Shown here: one piece after another, positions 16,890 to 24,570 of the stretch | How the letters are laid out: every line of letters begins with the position of its first letter | How positions within the stretch are numbered: the first letter of the stretch is position 1 | DNA from: Streptomyces seoulensis | GTDB taxonomy: Bacteria; Actinomycetota; Actinomycetes; Streptomycetales; Streptomycetaceae | Assembly (NCBI RefSeq): GCF_022846655.1 | Contig: NZ_AP025667.1 | Location: forward strand, 4,811,001-4,875,000 | Reading direction: 5' to 3' | DNA length: 64,000 nt | Made by a program: the position numbers and the translations under genes | The notes under the pieces: generated by a model | Told to the model about the DNA's origin: nothing | The model's database searches: none | What the model saw: the letters and a program-made list of their open reading frames with translations, nothing else

Positions 16890-16904
16890 TTTGCATAGTC
16901 TAAA
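16890..16904. promoter_or_regulatory. Imperfect copy of the TTTGCAT palindrome
   Basis: TTTGCATAGTCTAAA between the divergent nitroreductase and PP2C genes, 79 bases before the nitroreductase start. Twelve of 15 positions match the perfect copy at 16167. Candidate site for the nearby MarR regulator. Confidence 0.45.
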
Positions 16905-16970
16905 GGTCTGGGGGTGACTGCGCCGTAACGATCGGGCGGCTCTCCCATATGCGACATGACGGGAGGGTGC

Positions 16971-18059
16971 ATGGGCGTGTGGCGACCGGCTTCCGGATCC
17001 GCGACGCTGTCCTGGATGCCGGTGGCGGCGATGGCCGTGGTGGCTGGGGCCGACGTCGTGGCGGGGCCAGGGGTGGGCTTTCTGCCGCTCATCTCGCTCG
17101 GGCCCGCGTTCTCCGGGCTGATCGGTGGATGGCGGCGTACGGCGCTGTTCGGTGCGGTGGCGCTCGCACTGTGCGTGGGGCTCGGTCTGTACGACGGCCT
17201 GTTCGAGGAGCGGCGCGGCTTCACCGCGATGGCGTCGGTGGCCGGAGTGACCGCCGTGGGCATCGCGGCGGCCGTGATGCGTTCGCGCCGGGAGGCGGAG
17301 CTGGCCAGTGTGCGGTCGATCGCAGAGGTGGCCCAGCGAGTGCTGTTGCGGCCGGTTCCCCGAACGGCCGGACCGCTGCGGGCGGCGGTGTCGTACACCT
17401 CGGCCGTGGCCGAGGCCCGCATCGGCGGGGATCTCTACGAGGTCGTCGCCTCGCCGCACGGCATTCGGGTGATCGTGGGGGACGTGCAGGGCAAAGGGCT
17501 GGCCGCCGTGGAGGCCGCCGCCGTGGTGCTCGGCGCGTTCAGGGAAGCGGCACACGACGAACCCGACCTGCTCAGGCTGGGCGAGCGTCTGGAGCGCAGT
17601 GTGGCACGAGAGTTGGAGGGGGAGAGGTTCGTCACCGCCGTGCTCGTCGAAATCGGCTCGGAGCACGAAGCGGTCCTTCTCAATTACGGTCACCCGAGTC
17701 CCCTGCTCGTCCGCGACGACGGCTCCGTCGAGTTCCCGAGACCTCCCGGCTACGCTCTCCCGCTCGGCCTCGGTCTGCACGGCGCCGACGGGCCGGTACC
17801 CCACCGGGTGGCCTTCGCGCCCGGTGACCAGATCCTCCTCTACACCGACGGCGTCACGGAGGCCAGGGACGTGGACGGAACCTTCTATCCTCTCGGGGAC
17901 CGCGCCTACCTGCTCAAGGAGCCCGACGCGGACCGGGCGCTGGAGACCCTGCGCGAGGACGTGGTGCGGCATGCCGCGGGGCCCCTTCACGACGATGCCG
18001 CGATGCTACTGCTTCGCTATCACGCGCCCGCGGGCCGAGGCTCGGGGCCGACCGCGTGA
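16971..18059 (+). CDS. Membrane-anchored PP2C (SpoIIE/RsbU-type) serine phosphatase
   Basis: About 362 residues from ATG 16971, chosen because GGGAGG lies just upstream. Three membrane segments cover residues ~10-100. The phosphatase domain (about 130-350) shows metal-binding motifs: EARIGGDLYEVV, VIVGDVQGKGLAAVEAAAVV, LLYTDGVTEARD and PLHDDAAMLLLRY. This family dephosphorylates anti-sigma-factor antagonists (STAS proteins), releasing stress sigma factors. A STAS protein is encoded at 47534, but no functional link is shown. It is followed 34 bases later by a MarR gene. Confidence 0.92.
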   Translation: MGVWRPASGSATLSWMPVAAMAVVAGADVVAGPGVGFLPLISLGPAFSGLIGGWRRTALFGAVALALCVGLGLYDGLFEERRGFTAMASVAGVTAVGIAAAVMRSRREAELASVRSIAEVAQRVLLRPVPRTAGPLRAAVSYTSAVAEARIGGDLYEVVASPHGIRVIVGDVQGKGLAAVEAAAVVLGAFREAAHDEPDLLRLGERLERSVARELEGERFVTAVLVEIGSEHEAVLLNYGHPSPLLVRDDGSVEFPRPPGYALPLGLGLHGADGPVPHRVAFAPGDQILLYTDGVTEARDVDGTFYPLGDRAYLLKEPDADRALETLREDVVRHAAGPLHDDAAMLLLRYHAPAGRGSGPTA

Positions 18060-18093
18060 GTGGGCCTGTGACACGGCGCGGTAGAAAGGACTC

Positions 18094-18609
18094 ATGCCGG
18101 AGCGAGATTCCCCCGTCCCAGGGGCCATGGACGACGTAGACGCGGTCACGCGGGCAGTACTGACCGCCTCCCGGCTGCTGGTGGCGGTCTCCGCCCGCTC
18201 GCTGGCCGGGATGGAGGAGCGGGTGACCCTTCCGCAGTTCCGCATGCTGGTCGTGCTGGCGACCCGGGGGGCCACCAAGCTGGTGACCGTCGCCGAACTC
18301 CTCCAGGTCGCGCCCTCCACCGCCATGCGCATGGTCGACCGACTGATCGCCGCGGGGCTCGCCGAGCGGAACGCGAACCCGGACAGCCGACGTGAGACGC
18401 TGCTCCGGCTGACCGAGGAGGGACGGCGCACCGTCGAGTACGTCACCGCCCGGCGCCGCTCCGAGATCGCCGCCATCGTGGAACGCCTGCGTCCGACCGA
18501 GCGCCTGGCACTCGTCGAAGCCCTCAACGCCTTCAACGAGGCAGGGGGTGAGCCGCCCGCACCCACCGCGGACACGCCGGATCCGCATCCACTCGGCTGG
18601 GCGATCTGA
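18094..18609 (+). CDS. MarR-family transcriptional regulator
   Basis: 171 residues, ATG 18094. The winged HTH reads KLVTVAELLQVAPSTAMRMV, then DRLIAAGLAERNANPDSRRE, LLRLTEEGRRTVEYVTARRR. The D-R-L-x-x-x-G-L-x-x-R wing is diagnostic for MarR. The C-terminus is Pro-rich. It lies directly downstream of the PP2C gene, probably in its operon. The TTTGCAT dyads at 16167 and 16890 are plausible targets. Confidence 0.88.
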   Translation: MPERDSPVPGAMDDVDAVTRAVLTASRLLVAVSARSLAGMEERVTLPQFRMLVVLATRGATKLVTVAELLQVAPSTAMRMVDRLIAAGLAERNANPDSRRETLLRLTEEGRRTVEYVTARRRSEIAAIVERLRPTERLALVEALNAFNEAGGEPPAPTADTPDPHPLGWAI

Positions 18610-18716
18610 GGGGTACGAGGAGTTGCGGGCCGTATCCGTGGAGCCCGCGTCGGCTATCCCTTGGAGGTAGCCGATCCGAACGGTGCACCGGGCCCGGCCG
18701 GGGCAGGAGGAGACGT

Positions 18717-19874
18717 ATGGATGCGATCTGGCACGCCCTGTCGATCACCGGGTCCATGGCGTGGGAGATCGCCTGGGCGCTGATCCTGGGCTTCACCCTC
18801 TCCGCCGTGGTCCAGGCCGTGGTCCGCAAGTCCACCGTCGTCTCCCTGCTCGGCGACGACCGGCCACGCACCCTGGTCACCGCGACCGGACTGGGCATCG
18901 CCTCCTCGTCCTGCTCCTACGCCGCCGTCGCCCTGGCCCGCTCGCTGTTTCGCAAGGGCGCGGACTTCACCGCCGCGATGGCGTTCGAGATCGCCTCCAC
19001 CAACCTCGTCGTGGAACTCGGCGTGATCCTGGCCCTGCTCATGGGCTGGCAGTTCACGGCGGCCGAGTTCACCGGCGGCGCCGTCATGATCGTCGCGTTG
19101 GCGGTGCTGTTCCGCCTCTTCCTGCGCGACCAGTTGCTGCGCGGGGCTCGCGAGCAGGCCGAGCGCGGTGTGGCAGGCTCGATGGAAGGCCACGCCGCGA
19201 TGGACATGTCCGTCCAGCGCGAGGGCTCCTTCACGCGCAGGCTGTTCTCCCGCGACGGCTTCACGTCGGTCTCTCACGTCTTCGTCATGGAGTGGGCGGC
19301 GATCCTGCGTGATCTCGTCGTCGGTCTGCTGATCGCCGGCGCAATCGCCGCCTGGGTGCCCGACTCCTTCTGGCGCACGTTCTTCTTCGACGGCCACCCG
19401 CTCGCGTCGAAGCTGTGGGGTCCGCTGATCGGCCCGCTGGTGGCGATGGCCTCGTTCGTGTGCTCGGTGGGTAACGTGCCGCTCGCCGTCGTGCTGTGGA
19501 AGGGCGGCATCAGCTTCGGCGGTGTCGTGGCGTTCCTCTTCGCCGACCTGCTGATCCTTCCGATCCTGAACATCTACCGGAAGTACTACGGCACGCGGAT
19601 GGCCCTCTTCGTACTCGGTACCTTCTACACCGCCATGGTCCTGGCCGGATACGTCGTCGAATTCACCTTCGGCGGCCTCGGTCTCGTCCCCGACTCCGCC
19701 CACGCCACCGTCCCGGACAGCGGGGTGAGCTGGAACTACACCACCTGGCTCAACATCGCCTTCCTCCTGCTGGCGGCGGCTCTGGTCGTCCGGTTCCTGC
19801 GCACAGGCGGCAGGGACATGCTGAGCATGATGGGCGGAGCCCCCGACACGGGGCCGGATCACGCGCGCCACTGA
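18717..19874 (+). CDS. YraQ/UPF0718-type permease
   Basis: 385 residues, ATG 18717 with GGAGGAG four bases upstream. Eight to ten membrane segments. The conserved double block is present: GLGIASSSCSYAAVALARSL with FTAAMAFEIASTNLVVELGV in the first half, and VASFVCSVGNVPLAVVLWKG-type sequence (SFVCSVGNVPLAVVLWKGGI) with VVAFLFADLLILPILNIYRK in the second. The Cys-containing repeats are typical of this ArsP-like permease group, which exports organoarsenicals or transports unknown solutes. No ars genes adjoin it, so the substrate is open. Confidence 0.82.
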   Translation: MDAIWHALSITGSMAWEIAWALILGFTLSAVVQAVVRKSTVVSLLGDDRPRTLVTATGLGIASSSCSYAAVALARSLFRKGADFTAAMAFEIASTNLVVELGVILALLMGWQFTAAEFTGGAVMIVALAVLFRLFLRDQLLRGAREQAERGVAGSMEGHAAMDMSVQREGSFTRRLFSRDGFTSVSHVFVMEWAAILRDLVVGLLIAGAIAAWVPDSFWRTFFFDGHPLASKLWGPLIGPLVAMASFVCSVGNVPLAVVLWKGGISFGGVVAFLFADLLILPILNIYRKYYGTRMALFVLGTFYTAMVLAGYVVEFTFGGLGLVPDSAHATVPDSGVSWNYTTWLNIAFLLLAAALVVRFLRTGGRDMLSMMGGAPDTGPDHARH

Positions 19875-19992
19875 CCGCCGATGGCCCGCCGCTCCTGAAA
19901 GCGTCGCACGGGGCGCGCGCAGCGCTGTCGGTGACGGCGGATTCCACGGATACTGAGGTGAGGGCGGAGAAGCCCCAGGGAGGTCGGCGCAC

Positions 19993-20139
19993 ATGGACTG
20001 GTGGATCTGGGTCGTCATCGCCGTGGTGGTTGTGACGCTGTGTGCCGTGTCGGCGCTCCTGGTGCAGGCGCGCCGACGCGGGGGCGGGGTCATCGCCGGC
20101 GGGCGTACTCCGCGCGAGCGCCGCGGGAACAGGCCATGA
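19993..20139 (+). CDS. Small single-pass membrane protein
   Basis: 48 residues: MDWWIWVVIAVVVVTLCAVS as one strong membrane helix, then a basic tail ending RERRGNRP. GGGAGGTCGGCGC precedes the ATG. Its stop overlaps the start of the next gene (ATGA at 20136-20139), showing translational coupling to the PRC-barrel protein. Small proteins of this kind may anchor or signal; function unknown. Confidence 0.7.
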   Translation: MDWWIWVVIAVVVVTLCAVSALLVQARRRGGGVIAGGRTPRERRGNRP

Positions 20140-20699
20140 CCGGCTATGTGCGGGCGCGTGAGATCGCCAAGCTGCCTGTGGTGACTCTCGGCGGCGAGGA
20201 CATCGCCCAAGTCAAGGACATCGTCTTCGACGCCGCCCATGGCAGCGTGCAGTGCTTCACTCTCAGCGGCCGAGGGCTGCTCTCCGGCCCCCTGAAGCGG
20301 GATCTGCCCTGGAGCGAGGTGCACGCGCTGGGCCCGGACGCGGTGATGATCCGGGACGAGAGCGCGCTGGCCGACGACGACCGCACGACCAAGGGCCTCA
20401 CGGCCGCGGGCGGCGGCAACGTCCTCGGCACCCGGATCATGACCGACGGCGGTACCCACCTCGGCAAGATCGTCGATGTCATCCTCGAGACGGGCCGGAC
20501 GCCGACCGTGGCCGGTTACGAGATCGAAACCGCGGATCGCGGTCATCAGCGGGCCCTGCTGCCCGTGGTCGAGCCCGTGGCCGTCTCCGGCGAGATGGTC
20601 CTCGTTCCCGACGCGACCAGCGAGTTCACCGCGGCCGACCTGACCGGGTTCCCGGAAGCGGCCCATGGTCTGCGCGCGCGCCTCGGACAGGAGAGATGA
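20136..20699 (+). CDS. PRC-barrel domain protein
   Basis: 187 residues. Two PRC-barrel-like repeats: VRAREIAKLPVVTLGGEDIA with QVKDIVFDAAHGSVQCFTLS, and GTRIMTDGGTHLGKIVDVIL with TVAGYEIETADRGHQ. PRC barrels are small beta-barrels found in photosynthetic reaction-centre H subunits and RimM, usually in protein or RNA contacts. Coupled by ATGA to the small membrane protein upstream; 2 bases separate its stop from the next gene. Confidence 0.82.
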   Translation: MTGYVRAREIAKLPVVTLGGEDIAQVKDIVFDAAHGSVQCFTLSGRGLLSGPLKRDLPWSEVHALGPDAVMIRDESALADDDRTTKGLTAAGGGNVLGTRIMTDGGTHLGKIVDVILETGRTPTVAGYEIETADRGHQRALLPVVEPVAVSGEMVLVPDATSEFTAADLTGFPEAAHGLRARLGQER

Positions 20700-20701
20700 C
20701 G

Positions 20702-21133
20702 ATGCCGCTGTTCAGTGAGGCCAAGGGCCGTGGTGTCGTCTCTCTGGTCGCCGCCGAGACCCTCGCCACCGTCTCCGGATGCGCCATCGCACCCTCACCC
20801 GCACGGATCGCCGCGCTGCGGGTGAAGACCAGAGCCCGGGGCACCCTCGTGGCCTGGGACCGCCTCCAGGCGTTCGGGTCCGACGCCGTCACAGTCCGCT
20901 CCGCCGACGACATCCAGACCGAGGACGACGCCAAGATCCTGGCGGACAAACACCACGACCCCATCGGCAAGCGCGTCCTGACGGAGACCGGACAGGACCT
21001 CGGATCCGTGGACGACCTCGAGTTCGACGAAGCCACCGGTCACATCCGGCGCATCATCACCCCCGGTCAGGACATCTCCGGCGACCGCCTCCTGGGTGTC
21101 GGCACCTACGCCGTCGTCGTCGCCGACAACTGA
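20702..21133 (+). CDS. Second PRC-barrel domain protein
   Basis: 143 residues from ATG 20702. This start is preferred over ATG 20696 because AGGAG lies eight bases before it. It begins MPLFSEAKGRGVVSLVAAET; the second half contains DPIGKRVLTETGQDLGSVDD and IITPGQDISGDRLLGVGTYA. It resembles its neighbour and probably acts with it. End of a three-gene set of small anchor plus two PRC proteins. Confidence 0.78.
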   Translation: MPLFSEAKGRGVVSLVAAETLATVSGCAIAPSPARIAALRVKTRARGTLVAWDRLQAFGSDAVTVRSADDIQTEDDAKILADKHHDPIGKRVLTETGQDLGSVDDLEFDEATGHIRRIITPGQDISGDRLLGVGTYAVVVADN

Positions 21134-21159
21134 AGTCGCCGACCTGAAGCGGGACCGCG

Positions 21160-22218
21160 TCACAGAGCCGTGGCCGGCCAGTCCAGCAGCCGCGCCCCGA
21201 TGACGGCCGTCTGCAGCATGTAGCGATGGGTCGGGTCCGAGGGGTCGGCGCCGGTGAGGTGGTGGATGCGCTCCAGACGGTACGTCATGGCCCGCACGCT
21301 CAGCGAGAGACGGCGGGCGGCCTCCGCGGCGACGCAGCCGGATTCGAAGTACACGGTGAGGGTTTCCAGGAGCGGCCGGGCACCCCCGCGCGCGGCCGTG
21401 AGCGGTCCGAGGGTGCCGAGGACCAGGTCGGTCATGGCCTGGCGGTCGCGGGTGAGGACCGGGTAGACGAGCAGGTCGGCGGCGCGCAGGACGGGTTCGT
21501 CGAGCCCGAGGCGCTCCGCCATCTCCAGGGCGTTGAGGGCCTCTTCGTACGACTGGACCACGCCTCCCGGGCCGGGCTGCGGCCGTCCGATGGCGACCCG
21601 GCCGCCCTCGGTGGCGGCGTACGCCTGCTTGGCGAAGTAGGGCAGCACCTCGTCCTCGTGACCGGGAGCGATGCACAGCAGACGGCCGTCCTTGGTGGTC
21701 AGCAGGACGTCACGGTTGCCGAAGCGGGTCATCAGGGCTTGCTCCACCCGCCGGGGAACGGCTCCGCCCTCGTCGTAGGCGGCGGGGCCCTGTGCCACGG
21801 CGACGGCGTGCGCGTGGGACAGACGCAGCCCGAAGCGTTCGGCGCGCTCGGCGAGTCTGCCCAGGTCGCTACGGCCGTAGAGCAGGTCGTCGATGAACTC
21901 CCGGCGTGCGGCTTCCTCTTGGCGTACGGCGTGCCGCTGGGCCCGCTCGTATCCCTCGGCGAAGGCGTCGATGATCTGCTGCACGGCGGCCAGTGTGCTG
22001 TCGGCGGCGCCGGGTGTGTCCGGCCAGAGTGCGCGGGCCGCGGCGAGATGGGCGCCGACCAGGGCACGCAGTCCGTGCCCGGCGTCGGCGGCCTGTTCGC
22101 CGTGCACGCGCCGGGATTCGAGCTCCTGCCGGGTCAGTCGCCGCCCGGTGGCCGCCACGTCGGCCAGGATGCGGGCATACCCGTCCAGATACTGCTCGGG
22201 AACTCCCCGGTCCGCCAT
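21160..22218 (-). CDS. PucR/CdaR-type transcriptional regulator
   Basis: 352 residues. The C-terminal HTH_30 domain reads LLETLTVYFESGCVAAEAAR, RLSLSVRAMTYRLERIHHLT, then GADPSDPTHRYMLQTAVIGA, the standard PucR end. The middle (about 170-270) is the GGDEF-like fold of this family. It is convergent with the PRC genes and divergent from the flotillin gene 245 bases away, so it is a candidate regulator of the flotillin/ATPase locus. Confidence 0.88.
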   Translation of the reverse strand: MADRGVPEQYLDGYARILADVAATGRRLTRQELESRRVHGEQAADAGHGLRALVGAHLAAARALWPDTPGAADSTLAAVQQIIDAFAEGYERAQRHAVRQEEAARREFIDDLLYGRSDLGRLAERAERFGLRLSHAHAVAVAQGPAAYDEGGAVPRRVEQALMTRFGNRDVLLTTKDGRLLCIAPGHEDEVLPYFAKQAYAATEGGRVAIGRPQPGPGGVVQSYEEALNALEMAERLGLDEPVLRAADLLVYPVLTRDRQAMTDLVLGTLGPLTAARGGARPLLETLTVYFESGCVAAEAARRLSLSVRAMTYRLERIHHLTGADPSDPTHRYMLQTAVIGARLLDWPATAL

Positions 22219-22463
22219 GCTGTCCCCCGCCTCTTGACGTCCCGGTGACGGATTCTTAGCGGTTCACCGGCACGCAGACCTTAATGAAGACTGCCGGAGA
22301 TCGGCAATGCGTCGGTGGGCGCGGGCCAGGCAACATGGCGTCAGGGGAGCACTACGGATGGTTCCGGTGCCGGACACCGGCAGGTGCCCGGCACCGGACC
22401 GCCCACGCCGTGGCACCGCTGACTTCCCCTCCCGGTTTCCCTGATGCCCTGAGGACGTATGCC

Positions 22464-24497
22464 ATGAACGCCATCGGCGTGCTCGCCGCCTGCTGCCTGC
22501 TCTTCGTCGCCGTCGTGCTGCTCGTCGTGTCGCGGCTCTTCCGCAAGGTGGAGCAGGGCAAGGCATTGATCGTCTCGAAGATGCGAAAAGTCGATGTCAC
22601 CTTCACCGGTCAGGTCGTGCTGCCCGTACTGCACAAGGCCGAGGTGATGGACATCTCGGTGAAGACCATCGAGATCACGCGGGCCGGCAAGGAAGGGCTC
22701 ATCTGCCGGGACAACATCCGTGCCGACATCCGCATCTCGTTCTTCGTCAAGGTCAACAAGACCGTCGAGGACGTCGTCAAGGTCGCCCAGGCCGTGGGTA
22801 CGGCGCGGGCCAGCGACCGGGACACGCTCCAGGAGCTGTTCCACGCGAAGTTCTCCGAGGCGCTCAAGACCGTCGGCAAGCAACTGGACTTCACCGACCT
22901 GTACACCAAGCGGGAGGAACTGCGGTACCGGATCATCGAGGTCATCGGTGTCGACCTCAACGGTTACCACCTGGAGGACGCGGCGATCGACTACCTGGAG
23001 CAGACGCCGCTCACCCAGCTCGATCCGGCCAACGTCCTCGACGCCCAGGGCATCCGGAAGATCACGGAACTGACCGTGGTCGAGCACGTGCGCACCAACG
23101 AGGCGCAGCGCACGGAGCAGAAGGAGATCACGCGGCAGAACGTCGACGCCCGCGAGGCCATCCTGGAACTGGAGCGCCGGCAGGCCGACGCGGAGATCAA
23201 GCAGCGGCGGGAGATCGAGACGTCCCGGGCCAGGGAGGAGGCCGAGACCGCGCGCGTGGTGGAGGAGGAGCGGCTGCGGGCGCAGGGTGCCTTCCTGCGT
23301 ACCGAGGAGCAGCTCGGTGTCCAGCGCGAGAACCAGGCCCGTGAGATCGCCGTCGCCGCGAAGAACCGTGAGCGGGTCATCGCTGTCGAGAGCGAGCGCA
23401 TCGAGAAGGACCGGCTCCTCGAAGTGATCGCCCGGGAACGGGAGACCCAGTTGACGCGGATCGCCGCCGACAAGGAGGTCGAGACGGAGAAGCGGCAGAT
23501 CGCCGAGGTCGTCCGCGAGCGGGTCGCCGTGGACCGTACGGTCGCCGAGCAGGAGGAGTCCATCAAGAGGCTGCGGGCCGTGGAGGAGGCCGAGCGGCAG
23601 CGGCAGGCCGTGGTCATCGCGGCCGAGGCCGAGGCGCAGGAGAGGCTGGTCAAGGACATCAAGGCCGCCGAAGCCGCCGAACAGGCCGCCACCCACCGGG
23701 CTGCCGAGCAACTGACGCTCGCCGAAGCGCAGTTGAAGTCCGCCGACCTGGAGGCGAAGGCCAAGCAGCGGCTCGCCGAGGGTATCCGGGCCGAGGCCGC
23801 CGCCGAGGGGCTCGCAGCCGTCCAGGTCCGTGACAAGGAGGCCGAGGTCGTGGAGAAGGCGGGCCGGGCGGAGGCCGGGGCGACCGAGGCCCGGCTGCGC
23901 GCCGAGGCCGAGGGTGCCAGGGCGAAGGCGCTGGCCGAGGCCACGGCCATCGAGGAGAAGCTGAAGGCGGAGGCGGCCGGCCTCACCGAGAAGGCTGCGG
24001 CGATGGCCGCGCTCGACGAGGCGTCCCGTACGCACGAGGAGTACCGGCTGCGCCTGGAGGCGGAGAAGGACATCCGGCTCGCGGGGCTCGACGTCCAGCG
24101 GCAGATCGCCGAGGCGCAGGCCACCGTGCTCGCCACAGGTCTGGAGAACGCCGACATCGACATCGTGGGCGGCGAGTCGGTCTTCTTCGACCGGCTGATG
24201 TCCTCGATCGCCCTCGGCAAGGGCCTCGACGGCTTTGTCCAGCACTCCGAGACCGCCCGGACCCTTGCCGGGCCCTGGCTCGACGGCAGCGCCGACTTCA
24301 CCGCCGACCTGAGCCGCGTCCTGGGCTCGCTCACCACGGCCGACGTGCAGAACCTCACCGTCTCCGCATTGCTCATGAAGCTGATGAAGTCCGGCGGCGC
24401 CGATGCCGGTCAGGTGCGGCAACTCCTCGACCGCGCCGGGGAGCTGGGTCTTGCCGACACTCCGCTCACCGCCCTGAACGGCACGGCCAGGGCCTGA
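22464..24497 (+). CDS. Flotillin-like SPFH protein
   Basis: About 677 residues from ATG 22464 (GAGGACG upstream). An N-terminal membrane helix (VLAACCLLFVAVVLLVVSRL) is followed by an SPFH domain (about 25-200; KVEQGKALIVSKMRKVDVTF, ADIRISFFVKVNKTVEDVVK). A very long Glu/Ala/Arg coiled coil with flotillin EA-type repeats runs from about 215 to 560. A globular tail contains ADIDIVGGESVFFDRLMSSI. Flotillins scaffold membrane microdomains. It is followed on the same strand by a giant ATPase with a hairpin between them, and by a small membrane protein. Confidence 0.9.
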   Translation: MNAIGVLAACCLLFVAVVLLVVSRLFRKVEQGKALIVSKMRKVDVTFTGQVVLPVLHKAEVMDISVKTIEITRAGKEGLICRDNIRADIRISFFVKVNKTVEDVVKVAQAVGTARASDRDTLQELFHAKFSEALKTVGKQLDFTDLYTKREELRYRIIEVIGVDLNGYHLEDAAIDYLEQTPLTQLDPANVLDAQGIRKITELTVVEHVRTNEAQRTEQKEITRQNVDAREAILELERRQADAEIKQRREIETSRAREEAETARVVEEERLRAQGAFLRTEEQLGVQRENQAREIAVAAKNRERVIAVESERIEKDRLLEVIARERETQLTRIAADKEVETEKRQIAEVVRERVAVDRTVAEQEESIKRLRAVEEAERQRQAVVIAAEAEAQERLVKDIKAAEAAEQAATHRAAEQLTLAEAQLKSADLEAKAKQRLAEGIRAEAAAEGLAAVQVRDKEAEVVEKAGRAEAGATEARLRAEAEGARAKALAEATAIEEKLKAEAAGLTEKAAAMAALDEASRTHEEYRLRLEAEKDIRLAGLDVQRQIAEAQATVLATGLENADIDIVGGESVFFDRLMSSIALGKGLDGFVQHSETARTLAGPWLDGSADFTADLSRVLGSLTTADVQNLTVSALLMKLMKSGGADAGQVRQLLDRAGELGLADTPLTALNGTARA

Positions 24498-24509
24498 CGA
24501 CCAGCGGGA

Positions 24510-24542
24510 CCGGAGCCGCCGCACAGGGGACGGCGGCTCCGG
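24510..24542 (+). terminator. Hairpin between flotillin and giant ATPase genes
   Basis: CCGGAGCCGCCG, a 9-base loop, then CGGCGGCTCCGG: a perfect 12-bp stem with no T run. In high-GC actinobacteria such stems can terminate or attenuate; here it may lower ATPase expression relative to flotillin. Confidence 0.6.
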
Positions 24543-24570
24543 CCCGCCCTCGACGAAAGGGACGCGACCC

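Noticed and set aside
22284..22463. Upstream start for the flotillin gene
   Set aside because: The 60 extra residues are not hydrophobic or family-like, whereas ATG 22464 starts directly before the membrane helix.
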